In this document: positions 8,571-17,876 of the stretch, in pieces | Layout: every line of letters starts with the position of its first letter | Numbering within the stretch: position 1 is the first letter of the stretch | Source of the DNA: Phytopseudomonas flavescens | GTDB taxonomy: Bacteria; Pseudomonadota; Gammaproteobacteria; Pseudomonadales; Pseudomonadaceae | Assembly: GCF_900100535.1 (NCBI RefSeq) | Contig: NZ_FNDG01000007.1 | Span: 1 to 64,000 of the forward strand | Reading direction: 5' to 3' | Length of the DNA: 64,000 bases | Position numbers and translations under genes: made by a program | Notes under the pieces: model-generated | What the model saw: only the letters and a program-made list of their open reading frames with translations | Told to the model about the DNA's origin: nothing | Databases searched by the model: none

Positions 8571-10286
8571 ATGCGTATCGAGTCCCGCCCGCTTCCCGCT
8601 TCTCTGCCCGATCTGGGCAATCTGCCGCCTTTGCTGACCCGACTCTACGCGGCCCGCGGGGTGCTCTCGGCAGCGGAGCTGGAAAAGGGCCTGGCACGGC
8701 TGCTTCCCTTCACCCAGCTCAAGGGCATCGAGGCGGCGGTGGGGTTGCTGGTCGACGGGCTGCGCCAGCGTCAGCGCCTGCTGATCGTCGGCGACTTCGA
8801 TGCCGACGGCGCCACCGCGAGCACCGTCGGCATGCTCGGTCTGCGCATGCTGGGCGCCGCCCATGTCGATTACCTGGTGCCGAACCGTTTCGAGTACGGC
8901 TATGGCCTGACCCCGGAAATCGTCGCCGTGGCGCTGACCCGTGAACCGCAGTTGCTGATCACCGTGGACAACGGTATCTCCAGCATAGAAGGCGTGGCGG
9001 CTGCCAAGGCGGCCGGGCTGAAGGTGCTGGTCACCGACCATCATCTGCCGGGCAACGCGTTGCCCGATGCCGATGCCATCGTCAATCCCAATCAGCCGGG
9101 CTGCAGCTTCCCGAGCAAGTCGCTGGCCGGCGTCGGGGTGATTTTCTACGTGCTGCTGGCGCTGCGGGCGCGACTGCGCGAGCTGGGCTGGTTCAGCGCC
9201 GAGCGTCCCGAGCCCAATCTGGGCGAACTGCTCGACCTGGTGGCCCTGGGCAGCGTGGCCGACGTGGTGCCCCTGGACGCCAACAACCGCATCCTGGTGC
9301 ACCAGGGCCTGGCCCGTATCCGCGCCGGTCGCGCGCGACCAGGGTTGCGCGCGTTGCTGGAGGTCGCCGGCAAGCAGCACGGGCGCATCACCTCCAGCGA
9401 CCTGGGCTTCATTCTCGGCCCGCGCCTGAACGCCGCCGGGCGTCTCGACGACATGAGCCTGGGTATCGAATGCCTGCTCTGCGAGGACGAAGGCCTGGCC
9501 CGCGACATGGCCGTGCAGCTCGACCAGTTCAACCAGGACCGCAAGGCCATCGAACAGGGCATGCAGCGTGAGGCGCTGGCCCAGCTCAAGGACCTGCCCC
9601 TGGAAAACCTGCCGTTCGGCCTGTGCCTGTTCGAGGCCGACTGGCACCAGGGGGTGATCGGCATCCTCGCCTCGCGCCTGAAAGAGCGCTACCACCGCCC
9701 GACTATCGCCTTCGCCGATGCCGGCGAGGGCCTGCTCAAGGGCTCGGCGCGCTCGGTGCCGGGCTTTCATATCCGCGACGCGCTGGATGCCGTGGCGGCC
9801 CGTCATCCGGGCCTGATCGGCAAGTTCGGCGGCCATGCCATGGCCGCCGGCCTGTCGTTGCCGGCCGAGCATTTCGAGATCTTCGCCAAGGCCTTCGATG
9901 ACGAGGTACGCCGGCAGCTCTGCGAGGACGACCTGACCGGCCGCCTGTTGTCCGATGGTGTGCTGGGCATCGACGAATTCAACCTGCCGCTGGCCCGCGA
10001 GCTGCGCAATGCCGGGCCCTGGGGCCAGCATTTCCCGGAGCCGTTGTTCCATGGTGTGTTTCAGATCGTTCAGCCACCGCGACTGCTCAAGGAGCGACAC
10101 TTGAAACTGCAGTTGCGTAGCGAGTGCGGCAGCCTGCAGCTCGATGGCATTGCCTTTAACGTCGATCGTGACGTGTGGCCGAATCCAACCGTGCATTGGG
10201 TCGAGCTGGTCTACAAGCTGGACGTCAACGAATTCTGCGGTCAGGAATCGGTGCAGTTGCTGATCTCTCACCTGGCGCCGCGCTGA
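8571..10286 (+). CDS. recJ: Single-stranded-DNA-specific 5'-3' exonuclease RecJ
   Basis: A 571-residue DHH-superfamily exonuclease that degrades single-stranded DNA 5' to 3' in recombination and mismatch repair. Visible motifs are GDFDADGATAS (motif I, metal ligands) at about residues 72-82, TVDNGISS, TDHHLPG (the DHH motif) and GPRLNAAGRLDD. A DHHA1-type segment lies near KFGGHAMAAGLSL, and the C-terminal third is the OB-fold part. The start ATG 8571 directly follows the promoter-like gap after yaeQ. In many gammaproteobacteria recJ neighbours prfB; here a DUF533 gene and the wsp operon sit between them. Confidence 0.95.
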   Translation: MRIESRPLPASLPDLGNLPPLLTRLYAARGVLSAAELEKGLARLLPFTQLKGIEAAVGLLVDGLRQRQRLLIVGDFDADGATASTVGMLGLRMLGAAHVDYLVPNRFEYGYGLTPEIVAVALTREPQLLITVDNGISSIEGVAAAKAAGLKVLVTDHHLPGNALPDADAIVNPNQPGCSFPSKSLAGVGVIFYVLLALRARLRELGWFSAERPEPNLGELLDLVALGSVADVVPLDANNRILVHQGLARIRAGRARPGLRALLEVAGKQHGRITSSDLGFILGPRLNAAGRLDDMSLGIECLLCEDEGLARDMAVQLDQFNQDRKAIEQGMQREALAQLKDLPLENLPFGLCLFEADWHQGVIGILASRLKERYHRPTIAFADAGEGLLKGSARSVPGFHIRDALDAVAARHPGLIGKFGGHAMAAGLSLPAEHFEIFAKAFDDEVRRQLCEDDLTGRLLSDGVLGIDEFNLPLARELRNAGPWGQHFPEPLFHGVFQIVQPPRLLKERHLKLQLRSECGSLQLDGIAFNVDRDVWPNPTVHWVELVYKLDVNEFCGQESVQLLISHLAPR

Positions 10287-10306
10287 CGGTCAGTCACGCA
10301 GCCCTA

Positions 10307-10478
10307 GGCTCTGTCCGAAAAGTACCTGCGCTCGCTGATGCTTCGTTAAAAATCGGCTGGAATGCCAGCCCAGTCAAAATGCTCATTTACAGCTCGTAAA
10401 CTCGAATGCGAGCCCAGTCCGTTCCTCACCGATTTTTGCCTCGCCTGACCTTCGCTCGGAGACTTTTCAGACAGACCC
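10307..10478. mobile_element. MITE-like foldback element, 172 bp
   Basis: The element lies between recJ and the next gene. Its ends, GGCTCTGTCCGAAAAGT on the left and the inverse of GGGTCTGTCTGAAAAGT on the right, match at 15 of 17 positions and are flanked by TA on both sides. Imperfect inverted similarity continues inwards to an identical block AAAAATCGG ending at base 50 of both arms. There is no coding capacity. Small size, long terminal inverted repeats and TA flanks fit a non-autonomous element mobilised by an IS5- or IS630-like transposase; the parent element is not in this window. Confidence 0.7.
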
Positions 10479-10625
10479 TAACGCCATCTTGAACGTTGCC
10501 CACAGGCCGATTGTCTATCTGCCTGTGCGACGCGGCTGTACGCGCAATATCTTGACGCAATCTGTAACCGACGGCGGCCAGGCTTCGCAGTAGATTCGTT
10601 CGTTCCCGAACCATTGGAGATCTTC

Positions 10626-11354
10626 ATGAATACGCGCGGCTTGCTCGATCAACTGCTGAAGTCCGGGCAGGAATTGCTGCAACAGAAAACCGGCGGCAAG
10701 TCCTCCTCGGGGCTGGGTGGTGCGCTGGGCGGCCTGCTCGGCGGCAACGCCGCTAGCGCCGGCAAGAACGACAACGGTGGTATCGGCTCGATGCTCAAGG
10801 GCGCCGGCGGCGGTGCGGCACTGGCCATGCTGCTGGGCAACAAGAGCGCCCGCAAGATCGGTGGCAAGGTCATCACCTATGGTGGCCTCGCTGCATTGGG
10901 CGTGATCGCCTACAAGGCCTACGGCAACTGGCAGGCCAAACAGGCGGGTGCGCCCCAGGGCGAACCGCAGACCCTCGACCGCCTGCCGGCGCCGCAGGTG
11001 GAGCTGCACAGCCAGGGTATTCTCAAGGCGCTGGTGGCGGCCGCCAAGGCCGACGGCCATGTCGACGAGCGTGAGCGCGAGTTGATCGAAGGCGAGTTCA
11101 GCAAGCTGGCCAGCGACGCCGAAACCCAGCGCTGGCTGCAGGCCGAGCTGAACAAGCCGCTGGATCCCGCCGATGTGGCACGCTCGGCCAGCACGCCGGA
11201 AATGGCTGCGGAAATGTACGTCGCCAGCGTGCTGATGGTCGACGAAGAACACTTCATGGAGCGCGCCTACCTGGAAGAGTTGGCCCGCCAGTTGAAGCTC
11301 GACCCGGCCCTCAAGGCCGAACTTGAAGCGCAGGTTCGCCAGGATCTGCAGTAA
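10626..11354 (+). CDS. DUF533 / TerB-like membrane protein
   Basis: A 242-residue protein of the DUF533 (YebE-like) family. The N-terminal third is glycine-rich low-complexity sequence followed by one hydrophobic segment (IGGKVITYGGLAALGVIAYKAYGNW, about residues 79-103). The C-terminal 120 residues form a TerB-like helical domain with the acidic metal-type motif AKADGHVDERERELIEGEF. Function is unknown; relatives are envelope-stress associated in some bacteria. ATG 10626 is preferred over a TTG four codons earlier because GGAG at 10616-10619 sits six bases before it. Confidence 0.8.
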   Translation: MNTRGLLDQLLKSGQELLQQKTGGKSSSGLGGALGGLLGGNAASAGKNDNGGIGSMLKGAGGGAALAMLLGNKSARKIGGKVITYGGLAALGVIAYKAYGNWQAKQAGAPQGEPQTLDRLPAPQVELHSQGILKALVAAAKADGHVDERERELIEGEFSKLASDAETQRWLQAELNKPLDPADVARSASTPEMAAEMYVASVLMVDEEHFMERAYLEELARQLKLDPALKAELEAQVRQDLQ

Positions 11355-11555
11355 CCCCGCCTCATCCCGCTGCCGACGGCTGCATGCCGTTCGGCAGTCC
11401 TGTCCGCTGTTACCCCTGACACCCAAGCGCCTGTTGCTACAGTAAATAGGGCCTGTCTCGCTTGCGCTGCTGCTGCAACGTCCATAGAGTCCGGCGCATG
11501 AACTGCGGGGCCTGCCCGCAGGCTTCATTCAAAGAGTCGGCAGATGGGGTTGAAT

Positions 11556-13178
11556 GTGAAGAACTGGACTGTTCGCCAGCGTATCCAGGCAAGTTTCGCG
11601 ATCATCATCGCGATCATGTTGTTGATGGCCGCGGCATCCTTCGAGCGCCTGCTCAAGGTCGATGGCGGAGCTACTCGCCTGCTGGACGATGCCATGCCCG
11701 GCATGTTCCACATCACTCAGGTACGCAGCGCCTGGACCGACCTGTTCCACCAGACCATCGTCCAGGTCAGCATGAAGGAGCAGCACGTCCTCAGCGACGC
11801 CGACCGGCAACTGATCAAGGGGGCCGGCGACAAGCTGCTCGCTTCGCTTGTCGACTACCGCACCACCATTCGCGACGACGCTGATCGCAGCGCACTCGCG
11901 GCCTTCGATCAGACCCGCGAGCGCTTCGCCCAGCAGCAGGCCAACGTGCTGAGCGTCTACGATCAGGGCCGCACCGCCGAAGCGCGTGCCCAGTTGGCCG
12001 GGGAGTTGACCGATACCTGGAACCTGGGGCGTACCCAGCTCACCTCGATGATCGAACTCAATCGCGATGTGGCCTACTCCTCGGCACGGGATATCGTCTC
12101 GGCGGTCAGCCGTGCCGAACTGAGCATGGCCATTTCCGTGCTGCTGGCGATCGTCGCCGCTTTCGTCTGCGGCTACTTCCTGATGAAGGCGATCACTCGC
12201 CCGGTGCAGCAGGTGGTGCAGACCCTCCAGGCACTGGCCAGCGGCGACCTGACCGTGCGCATGGACCTCGGCCGCCGCGACGAATTCGGCGCCATCGAAA
12301 CCGGATTCAATGGCATGGCCGAGGAGATCAAGGTGCTGGTCGCCCAGGCGCAGCGTTCGGCCGTGCAGGTCACCACGTCGGTGACCGAGATCGCCGCGAC
12401 CTCCAGGCAGCAGCAGGCCACGGCGACCGGAACCGCCGCCACCACCACGCAAATCGGTGCCACCTCCCGGGAAATCGCCGCCACCTCGCGGGATCTGGTG
12501 CGCACCATGACCGAGGTGTCCGGCGCCGCCGAACAGACCTCGACCCTGGCCGGGGCAGGGCAACTGGGCCTGGGCCGCATGGAGGACACCATGCACCAGG
12601 TGATGAGTGCCGCCGAGCTGGTCAACGCCAAGCTGGCGATCCTCAACGAGAAGGCCGGCAACATCAATCACGTGGTCACCACCATCGTCAAAGTGGCCGA
12701 CCAGACCAACCTGCTGTCGCTCAACGCTGCCATCGAAGCGGAAAAGGCCGGCGAGTACGGCCGTGGCTTCGCGGTGGTCGCCACCGAGGTTCGCCGGCTG
12801 GCCGACCAGACCGCCGTCGCCACCTACGACATCGAACAGATGGTTCGCGAGATCCAGTCGGCGGTCTCGGCCGGGGTGATGGGCATGGACAAGTTTTCCG
12901 AGGAGGTGCGCCGTGGGATCGGCGAGGTCGGCCAGGTCGGCGAGCAGTTGGCGCAGATCATCCACCAGGTGCAGGCCCTGGCGCCGCGTGTGTTGATGGT
13001 CAACGAAGGCATGCAGGCGCAGTCCACCGGCGCCGAACAGATCAACCAGGCGCTGGTGCAGCTCAGCGAGGCCTCGTCGCAGACCGTCGAGTCGCTGCGC
13101 CAGGCCAGCGCGTCGATCGACGACCTCAACCTGGTGGCGAACGGTTTGCGTAGCGGTGTCAGCCGCTTCAAGGTCTGA
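11556..13178 (+). CDS. wspA: Surface-sensing methyl-accepting chemotaxis receptor WspA
   Basis: Membrane receptor of the Wsp pathway, which responds to surface contact or envelope perturbation and activates the diguanylate cyclase WspR. From the GTG start it has 540 residues: a first membrane helix (about 8-28), a periplasmic four-helix-type domain, a second helix (about 187-207), a HAMP region (KAITRPVQQVV) and the signalling hairpin tip with ADQTNLLSLNAAIEAEKAGEYGRGFAVVA split over about 390-420. GTG 11556 gives the MKNWT start of known WspA proteins and has GGGG seven to ten bases upstream; ATG 11544 is the alternative and adds four residues. First gene of a tight seven-gene run. Confidence 0.93.
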   Translation: MKNWTVRQRIQASFAIIIAIMLLMAAASFERLLKVDGGATRLLDDAMPGMFHITQVRSAWTDLFHQTIVQVSMKEQHVLSDADRQLIKGAGDKLLASLVDYRTTIRDDADRSALAAFDQTRERFAQQQANVLSVYDQGRTAEARAQLAGELTDTWNLGRTQLTSMIELNRDVAYSSARDIVSAVSRAELSMAISVLLAIVAAFVCGYFLMKAITRPVQQVVQTLQALASGDLTVRMDLGRRDEFGAIETGFNGMAEEIKVLVAQAQRSAVQVTTSVTEIAATSRQQQATATGTAATTTQIGATSREIAATSRDLVRTMTEVSGAAEQTSTLAGAGQLGLGRMEDTMHQVMSAAELVNAKLAILNEKAGNINHVVTTIVKVADQTNLLSLNAAIEAEKAGEYGRGFAVVATEVRRLADQTAVATYDIEQMVREIQSAVSAGVMGMDKFSEEVRRGIGEVGQVGEQLAQIIHQVQALAPRVLMVNEGMQAQSTGAEQINQALVQLSEASSQTVESLRQASASIDDLNLVANGLRSGVSRFKV

Positions 13179-13182
13179 GCCG

Positions 13183-13698
13183 GTGAGTGAATCAGCCAGG
13201 CCATTGCCGGGGCGGCGCAGCGCCGGTCAGCTGTTCCTGTTGTTCAGTATGGGCAGCGATCGCTACGCCCTGGACGTTCGCGAGGTGGTGGAAGTGATGC
13301 TGCTGCGCCGTTTGAAGCAGATCCCGGCGGCGCCCGGCTGGGTCGCGGGGCTGTTCGCCTATCGCGGCAAGCCGGTGCCGGTGCTCGATCTCGCGTGCCA
13401 GGCGCTCGGCCGGCCGGCCATCGTGCGCACCAGCACGCGGCTGGTGGTGGTCAGCTACCAGCCGCAGGCGAGTCAGCCACCGCGCCTGCTGGGGCTGATC
13501 CTGGAACAGGCCAGCGACACCCTGCGCAGTCCGCCCGAGGCCTTCGTCGACCCGGGGATGAGTGTGCCCGATGCCCGCTACCTGGGGCCAGTGCTCAAGG
13601 CCGAGCAGGGACTGGTACAGTGGGTGCGCGTGGCTGATCTGCTCGACGAACCGCTGCGCCAGCTGTTGTTCGCCGCCACCCTGGAGGGCAGCGCATGA
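13183..13698 (+). CDS. wspB: CheW-like coupling protein WspB
   Basis: A 171-residue CheW-domain protein that links WspA to the kinase WspE at the membrane. The CheW fold is visible as LFLLFSMGSDRYALDVREVVEV, the loop GLFAYRGKPVPVLDL and the C-terminal LGPVLKAEQGLVQWVRVADLL. GTG 13183, five bases after the wspA stop, is chosen as start; the open frame extends earlier only by reading into wspA. The stop overlaps the wspC start as ATGA, so translation is coupled. The Wsp pathway has two CheW proteins, WspB and WspD, with non-identical roles. Confidence 0.88.
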   Translation: MSESARPLPGRRSAGQLFLLFSMGSDRYALDVREVVEVMLLRRLKQIPAAPGWVAGLFAYRGKPVPVLDLACQALGRPAIVRTSTRLVVVSYQPQASQPPRLLGLILEQASDTLRSPPEAFVDPGMSVPDARYLGPVLKAEQGLVQWVRVADLLDEPLRQLLFAATLEGSA

Positions 13699-14930
13699 GC
13701 GACCGTTTCGAGCGTCTGCTGCACGGCCTGATCGGCCTGGATGCCGAATCGGTCGGCCAGGTGGTGATCGAACGCGCCGTCCGCCAGCGCGTCGCCGACC
13801 TGGGCTGCGCGGACGAAGACGCCTACTGGCTGCAACTGCAGGTTTCGTCGCTCGAGCAGCAGGCGCTGGTCGAGGCCGTGGTGGTGCCGGAAACCTGGTT
13901 CTTCCGCTACCCGGAATCCTTCGTCGCGCTCGCGCAGCTGGCCCGTGAGCGGGTCGCGCAGATCATGGGCGTTCGCCCGCTGCGCATACTCAGCCTGCCC
14001 TGTTCGAGTGGCGAAGAACCGTATTCCATTGCCATGGCGCTGCTAGATGCCGGGCTGCCGGGCGACACCTTTCGCATCGACGCCATGGACATCAGCGAGC
14101 TGATACTGGTTCGTGCACAGCGAGCGCTGTACGGGCGCAATTCGTTCCGTGGCGACAACCTGAGCTTTCGTGATCGGCACTTCGTCGAGACCCCGGAAGG
14201 CTTTCAGCTAAAGGACGAGGTGCGCCGCAAGGTGCGTCTGCTCGCCGGCAACCTGTTGGCCCCCGGTCTGCTGGCCGGCGAAGCACCCTACGATTTCGTG
14301 TTCTGTCGCAACCTGTTGATCTACTTCGACCGTCCGACCCAGCAATCCGTGGCGGCCGTGCTGCAACGTCTGATGCGCGATGACGGCGCACTGTTCATCG
14401 GGCCAGCGGAGGCCAGCCTGTTCAGCCAGGTCGGCATGCAGGCCCTTAACATTCCATTGGCGTTCGTGTTTCGGCGCGCGGTCGACAAGGCGCCGGTTCC
14501 CACGGCCGCCCCGCCCCAGGCCGTGCCGGCCCGTGCCAGGGGGGCTGCGCCCGCGCCTGCGTACCAGCCAGCGATGCCCCGTACACCTGCGTCAGCGCCA
14601 CGGCCGCAGGCTACCGGGGAGTCAGCCCTGGAAGAAATCGCCAGCCTTGCCAATGCCGGTCACAGCGACGAGGCCCGTTCGGCCTGCGAGCGCTACCTGG
14701 CCGCTCACGGCCCCACCGCTCAGGTGTTTTACTGGCTGGGGCTGCTCAGCGACGTGGCCGGGTGCAGCAGCGAGGCGCAGGGCTACTACCGCAAGGCCCT
14801 GTACCTGGCACCCAGGCACGCCGAGGCCATCGCCCACCTGTCGGCCCTGCTCGCGGCCCGTGGAGACCTGGCTGGCGCCAGGCGCCTGCAACAGCGTGCC
14901 GGGCGTGGAGTGAGCCGCGATGAGCGATAG
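13695..14930 (+). CDS. wspC: CheR-type receptor methyltransferase WspC
   Basis: A 411-residue S-adenosylmethionine-dependent methyltransferase that methylates glutamates on WspA, raising pathway activity. Residues 1-90 form the CheR N-terminal helical domain (VVVPETWFFRYPESF), residues 95-265 the catalytic domain with the SAM motif SLPCSSGEEPYSIAMAL and FCRNLLIYFDRPTQ, followed by an Ala/Pro-rich linker (about 275-315) and a C-terminal TPR segment (about 320-405, YWLGLLSDVAG, YYRKALYLAPRHAEAIAHL). A TPR tail is the known mark of WspC against ordinary CheR. Overlaps wspB by four and wspD by eleven bases. Confidence 0.92.
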   Translation: MSDRFERLLHGLIGLDAESVGQVVIERAVRQRVADLGCADEDAYWLQLQVSSLEQQALVEAVVVPETWFFRYPESFVALAQLARERVAQIMGVRPLRILSLPCSSGEEPYSIAMALLDAGLPGDTFRIDAMDISELILVRAQRALYGRNSFRGDNLSFRDRHFVETPEGFQLKDEVRRKVRLLAGNLLAPGLLAGEAPYDFVFCRNLLIYFDRPTQQSVAAVLQRLMRDDGALFIGPAEASLFSQVGMQALNIPLAFVFRRAVDKAPVPTAAPPQAVPARARGAAPAPAYQPAMPRTPASAPRPQATGESALEEIASLANAGHSDEARSACERYLAAHGPTAQVFYWLGLLSDVAGCSSEAQGYYRKALYLAPRHAEAIAHLSALLAARGDLAGARRLQQRAGRGVSRDER

Positions 14931-15597
14931 CCTGCTGCCGCTGAGCGATGACGAACGGGCGGCCATCGACGATTGCTGGAACCGCATTGGCGTGCAGGGC
15001 GACAAGTCCTGCGAGCGCCTGCAAGAGCACCTGCACTGCCGCAACTGCGAGGTTCATGCGTCACTGGCCAGCCGCCTGCTGGATCGTTTCGCGCTGCAGC
15101 GCGACGACCAGCCCGACGACGAATGGGTAGAGGAGGTGCCTTGCGAGCGTCGCTCGCTGCTGATCTTTCGCGTTGGCGAGGCCTGGCTGGCGTTGGCCAC
15201 CCGTGCCCTGAGCGAGGTGGCCACGCGTACCGCGATTCATTCCCTGCCGCACCAGCGCTCGCTTGGCCTGATGGGCGTCACCAACGTGCGTGGCGCCCTG
15301 GTGGCCTGTGTCTCCCTGGCGGAGATGCTCGGCCTGGAAAGCGCCGAGGCGGTCAGCGAACGTAGCGTGGTGCCCCGCATGCTGATCCTCAGCCTTGCCG
15401 ACGGGCCTGTGGTGATGCCGGTCGACGAAGTCGAGGGCATCGAAGCCATCGCCGTCAGTCAGGTGGTCGAGGTGGGCAACGGCAGCGTTCCCATGGCCCG
15501 ACGCTTCGCCTCCGGGGTTCTACAGTGGAAGGGGCGCAGCGTGACCCTGCTCGACGAACAGATCGTGCAGCAGACCATCGCCAGGAGTCTCGGATGA
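14920..15597 (+). CDS. wspD: CheW-like coupling protein WspD
   Basis: A 225-residue CheW protein with a longer N-terminus than WspB. The CheW domain covers about residues 75-220 (LLIFRVGEAWLALATRALSEV, LMGVTNVRGALVACVSLAEML, RRFASGVLQWKGRSVTLLDE). The first 60 residues contain a cysteine cluster, C29 then CRNC at about 38-41, in the context SCERLQEHLHCRNCEVHASL, which could bind metal or be redox-active; this is an observation, not a known function. Overlaps wspC by eleven bases and wspE by four, consistent with coupled translation. Confidence 0.9.
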   Translation: MSDSLLPLSDDERAAIDDCWNRIGVQGDKSCERLQEHLHCRNCEVHASLASRLLDRFALQRDDQPDDEWVEEVPCERRSLLIFRVGEAWLALATRALSEVATRTAIHSLPHQRSLGLMGVTNVRGALVACVSLAEMLGLESAEAVSERSVVPRMLILSLADGPVVMPVDEVEGIEAIAVSQVVEVGNGSVPMARRFASGVLQWKGRSVTLLDEQIVQQTIARSLG

Positions 15598-17876
15598 CGC
15601 CCGATCAGATGCGTGACGCTTCGCTGCTGGAACTGTTCAAGCTCGAAGCGCAGGCGCAGACCCAGGTACTCAACGACGGCTTGCTGGTGCTCGAGCGCGA
15701 TCCGCGCCATGCCGACAGCCTGGAAAGCTGCATGCGCGCCGCCCACTCCCTCAAGGGCGCGGCGCGCATCGTCGGCCTCGACATCGGGGTCAAGGTCGCC
15801 CATGTGATGGAGGATTGCCTGGTCGAGGCCCAGGAAGGGCGCCTGCTGCTGCAACCCGAGCATATCGATGCGCTGCTGCAGGGGGCCGACATTCTGTTGG
15901 GCCTGGGCTCGCCATCGACCGGGTCGAGCGAGACCAGCACCGTTATCGACCCGTTGATCGAGCGTCTCGGTGCCCTGGCGCGCGGTGGCTACGTCCCCAG
16001 CCCGCGCCCGCCGACGTCGCCCGCCCCGGTCGCCGAGCCCGAGCCCGTCGTTGCGGCCGCGCCGGAGCCGCAGCCCGCGCCCGCCAGGCCGGCGAGGGCG
16101 GAGGGCGGTGACGGCGGGGGGGAGGGGCGCGGGCGCATCCTGCGGGTCAGTGCGGAGCGGCTCGACCACCTGCTGGATATCTCCAGCAAGTCGCTGGTCG
16201 AGTTCCAGCGCATCAAACCCCTGGGCGATGGCCTGCAACGCCTCAAACGCCTGCAGGCGGCGGCGCGGCGTGCACTGGACGTGGCACGTGAAGCGCTGCC
16301 CGAAGGCAGTATCGACGCCCAGGCCGAAGCCATGCTGGTGGAAACCCGCCAGGCGCTGGTCGAGTGCCAGCAGGTACTGGCCCAGCACATGGCCGACCTG
16401 GACGATTTCGGCTGGCAGGGCGGCCAGCGTGCTCAGTCGCTGTACGATGCCGCGCTGGCTTCGCGCATGCGCCCGTTCGCCGATGTGCTGTCGGGCCATG
16501 AACGCATGTTGCGCGATCTCGCTCGCGCCCTGGGCAAACAGGTGAGACTGGTGATCGAGGGCGAAAGCACTCAGGTCGACCGCGACGTGCTGGAGCGCCT
16601 CGAAGCGCCGCTGACGCACTTGCTGCGCAATGCTTTGGATCATGGCATCGAGCCGCCCGAGGTGCGCCTGGCGCGTGGCAAAACAGCCGAAGGCCAGATA
16701 CTGATTCGCGCCCGCCATCACGCCGGCATGCTGTTGCTGGAACTCAGTGACGATGGAGGGGGCGTCGACCTGGACAAACTGCGCAGTGCGGTGATCAGCC
16801 GTGGCTTCGCGACCGAGCAGACCGGCGAGCAACTGACCGAGGAGGAACTGCTGGCCTTTCTGTTCCTGCCGGGTTTCAGCATGCGTGATCAGGTCACCGA
16901 GGTGTCCGGCCGCGGGGTTGGCCTGGACGCCGTTCAGCACATGGTGCGGCAACTGCGCGGCGGTGTACGCATGCAGCAGCGCCAGGGCCGGGGCTCGAGC
17001 TTCCATCTGGAAGTGCCGTTGACGTTGTCGGTGGTACGCAGCCTGGTGGTCGAAGTCGGCGGCGAAGCCTATGCTTTGCCGCTGGCCCATATCGAAAGGA
17101 TGACGCGCCTGCAGGCCGAGGACATCGTGCAGCTCGAAGGGCGCCAACACTTCTGGAGCGAAGGCCAGCACGTCGGCCTGATCGCCGCCAGTCAGATTCT
17201 CCAGCGCCCGGAAGGCAAGCCTGGCGACAACGGTATCCCGGTGGTGCTGATCCGTGACCGTGACAACCTGTTCGGCCTGGTGGTGGAGCGTTTCGTCGGC
17301 GAGCGCACCCTGGTGGTGATGCCACTCGATGCGCGCCTGGGCAAGGTGCAGGACGTGTCGGCAGGCGCATTGCTGGATGACGGTACGCCGGTGCTGATTC
17401 TCGATGTCGAGGACATGCTGATGTCGGTAACCAAGTTGCTCGGTAGCGGTCGCCTGGAGCGGGTCGACCGCAGTGTTCGGCAGCTCATCGGCGTTTCCCG
17501 CAAGCGCGTGCTGGTGGTCGACGATTCGCTCACCGTGCGCGAGCTCGAGCGCAAGCTGTTGCTGGGCCGTGGTTACGATGTGGCGGTGGCGGTCGACGGC
17601 ATGGATGGCTGGAATGCTCTGCGTGCGGAGCATTTCGACCTGCTGATCACCGATATCGACATGCCGCGCATGGATGGCATCGAGCTGGTCACCCTGGTGC
17701 GTCGCGACAGCCGTTTGCAGTCGCTGCCGGTGATGGTGGTGTCCTACAAGGATCGCGAAGAAGACCGCCGGCGCGGCCTGGATGCCGGGGCCGACTATTA
17801 TCTTGCCAAGGCCAGTTTTCATGATGAGGCGTTACTCGACGCCGTGCTCGATCTGGTTGGAGAGCCGCACGAATGA
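15594..17876 (+). CDS. wspE: Hybrid CheA-type histidine kinase WspE
   Basis: A 760-residue kinase that autophosphorylates under WspA control and passes phosphate to WspR and WspF. Domain order: HPt with phosphorylatable His51 (RAAHSLKGAARIVG), a Pro/Ala/Glu linker around residues 130-180, dimerisation region, HATPase (LTHLLRNALDHGIEPPEV, SDDGGGVDLDKL, SGRGVGLDAVQH), CheW-like domain (EVGGEAYALPLAHIERM) and a C-terminal receiver with likely phosphoacceptor Asp687 (LITDIDMPRMDG). The ATG at 15594 overlaps the wspD stop; the longer open frame upstream lies inside wspD and is rejected. All catalytic motifs look intact. Confidence 0.93.
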   Translation: MTPDQMRDASLLELFKLEAQAQTQVLNDGLLVLERDPRHADSLESCMRAAHSLKGAARIVGLDIGVKVAHVMEDCLVEAQEGRLLLQPEHIDALLQGADILLGLGSPSTGSSETSTVIDPLIERLGALARGGYVPSPRPPTSPAPVAEPEPVVAAAPEPQPAPARPARAEGGDGGGEGRGRILRVSAERLDHLLDISSKSLVEFQRIKPLGDGLQRLKRLQAAARRALDVAREALPEGSIDAQAEAMLVETRQALVECQQVLAQHMADLDDFGWQGGQRAQSLYDAALASRMRPFADVLSGHERMLRDLARALGKQVRLVIEGESTQVDRDVLERLEAPLTHLLRNALDHGIEPPEVRLARGKTAEGQILIRARHHAGMLLLELSDDGGGVDLDKLRSAVISRGFATEQTGEQLTEEELLAFLFLPGFSMRDQVTEVSGRGVGLDAVQHMVRQLRGGVRMQQRQGRGSSFHLEVPLTLSVVRSLVVEVGGEAYALPLAHIERMTRLQAEDIVQLEGRQHFWSEGQHVGLIAASQILQRPEGKPGDNGIPVVLIRDRDNLFGLVVERFVGERTLVVMPLDARLGKVQDVSAGALLDDGTPVLILDVEDMLMSVTKLLGSGRLERVDRSVRQLIGVSRKRVLVVDDSLTVRELERKLLLGRGYDVAVAVDGMDGWNALRAEHFDLLITDIDMPRMDGIELVTLVRRDSRLQSLPVMVVSYKDREEDRRRGLDAGADYYLAKASFHDEALLDAVLDLVGEPHE

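Noticed and set aside
15459..17822. Long minus-strand open frame opposite wspE
   Set aside because: Shadow of a gene with all CheA motifs; its protein is His/Gln-rich without known motifs.
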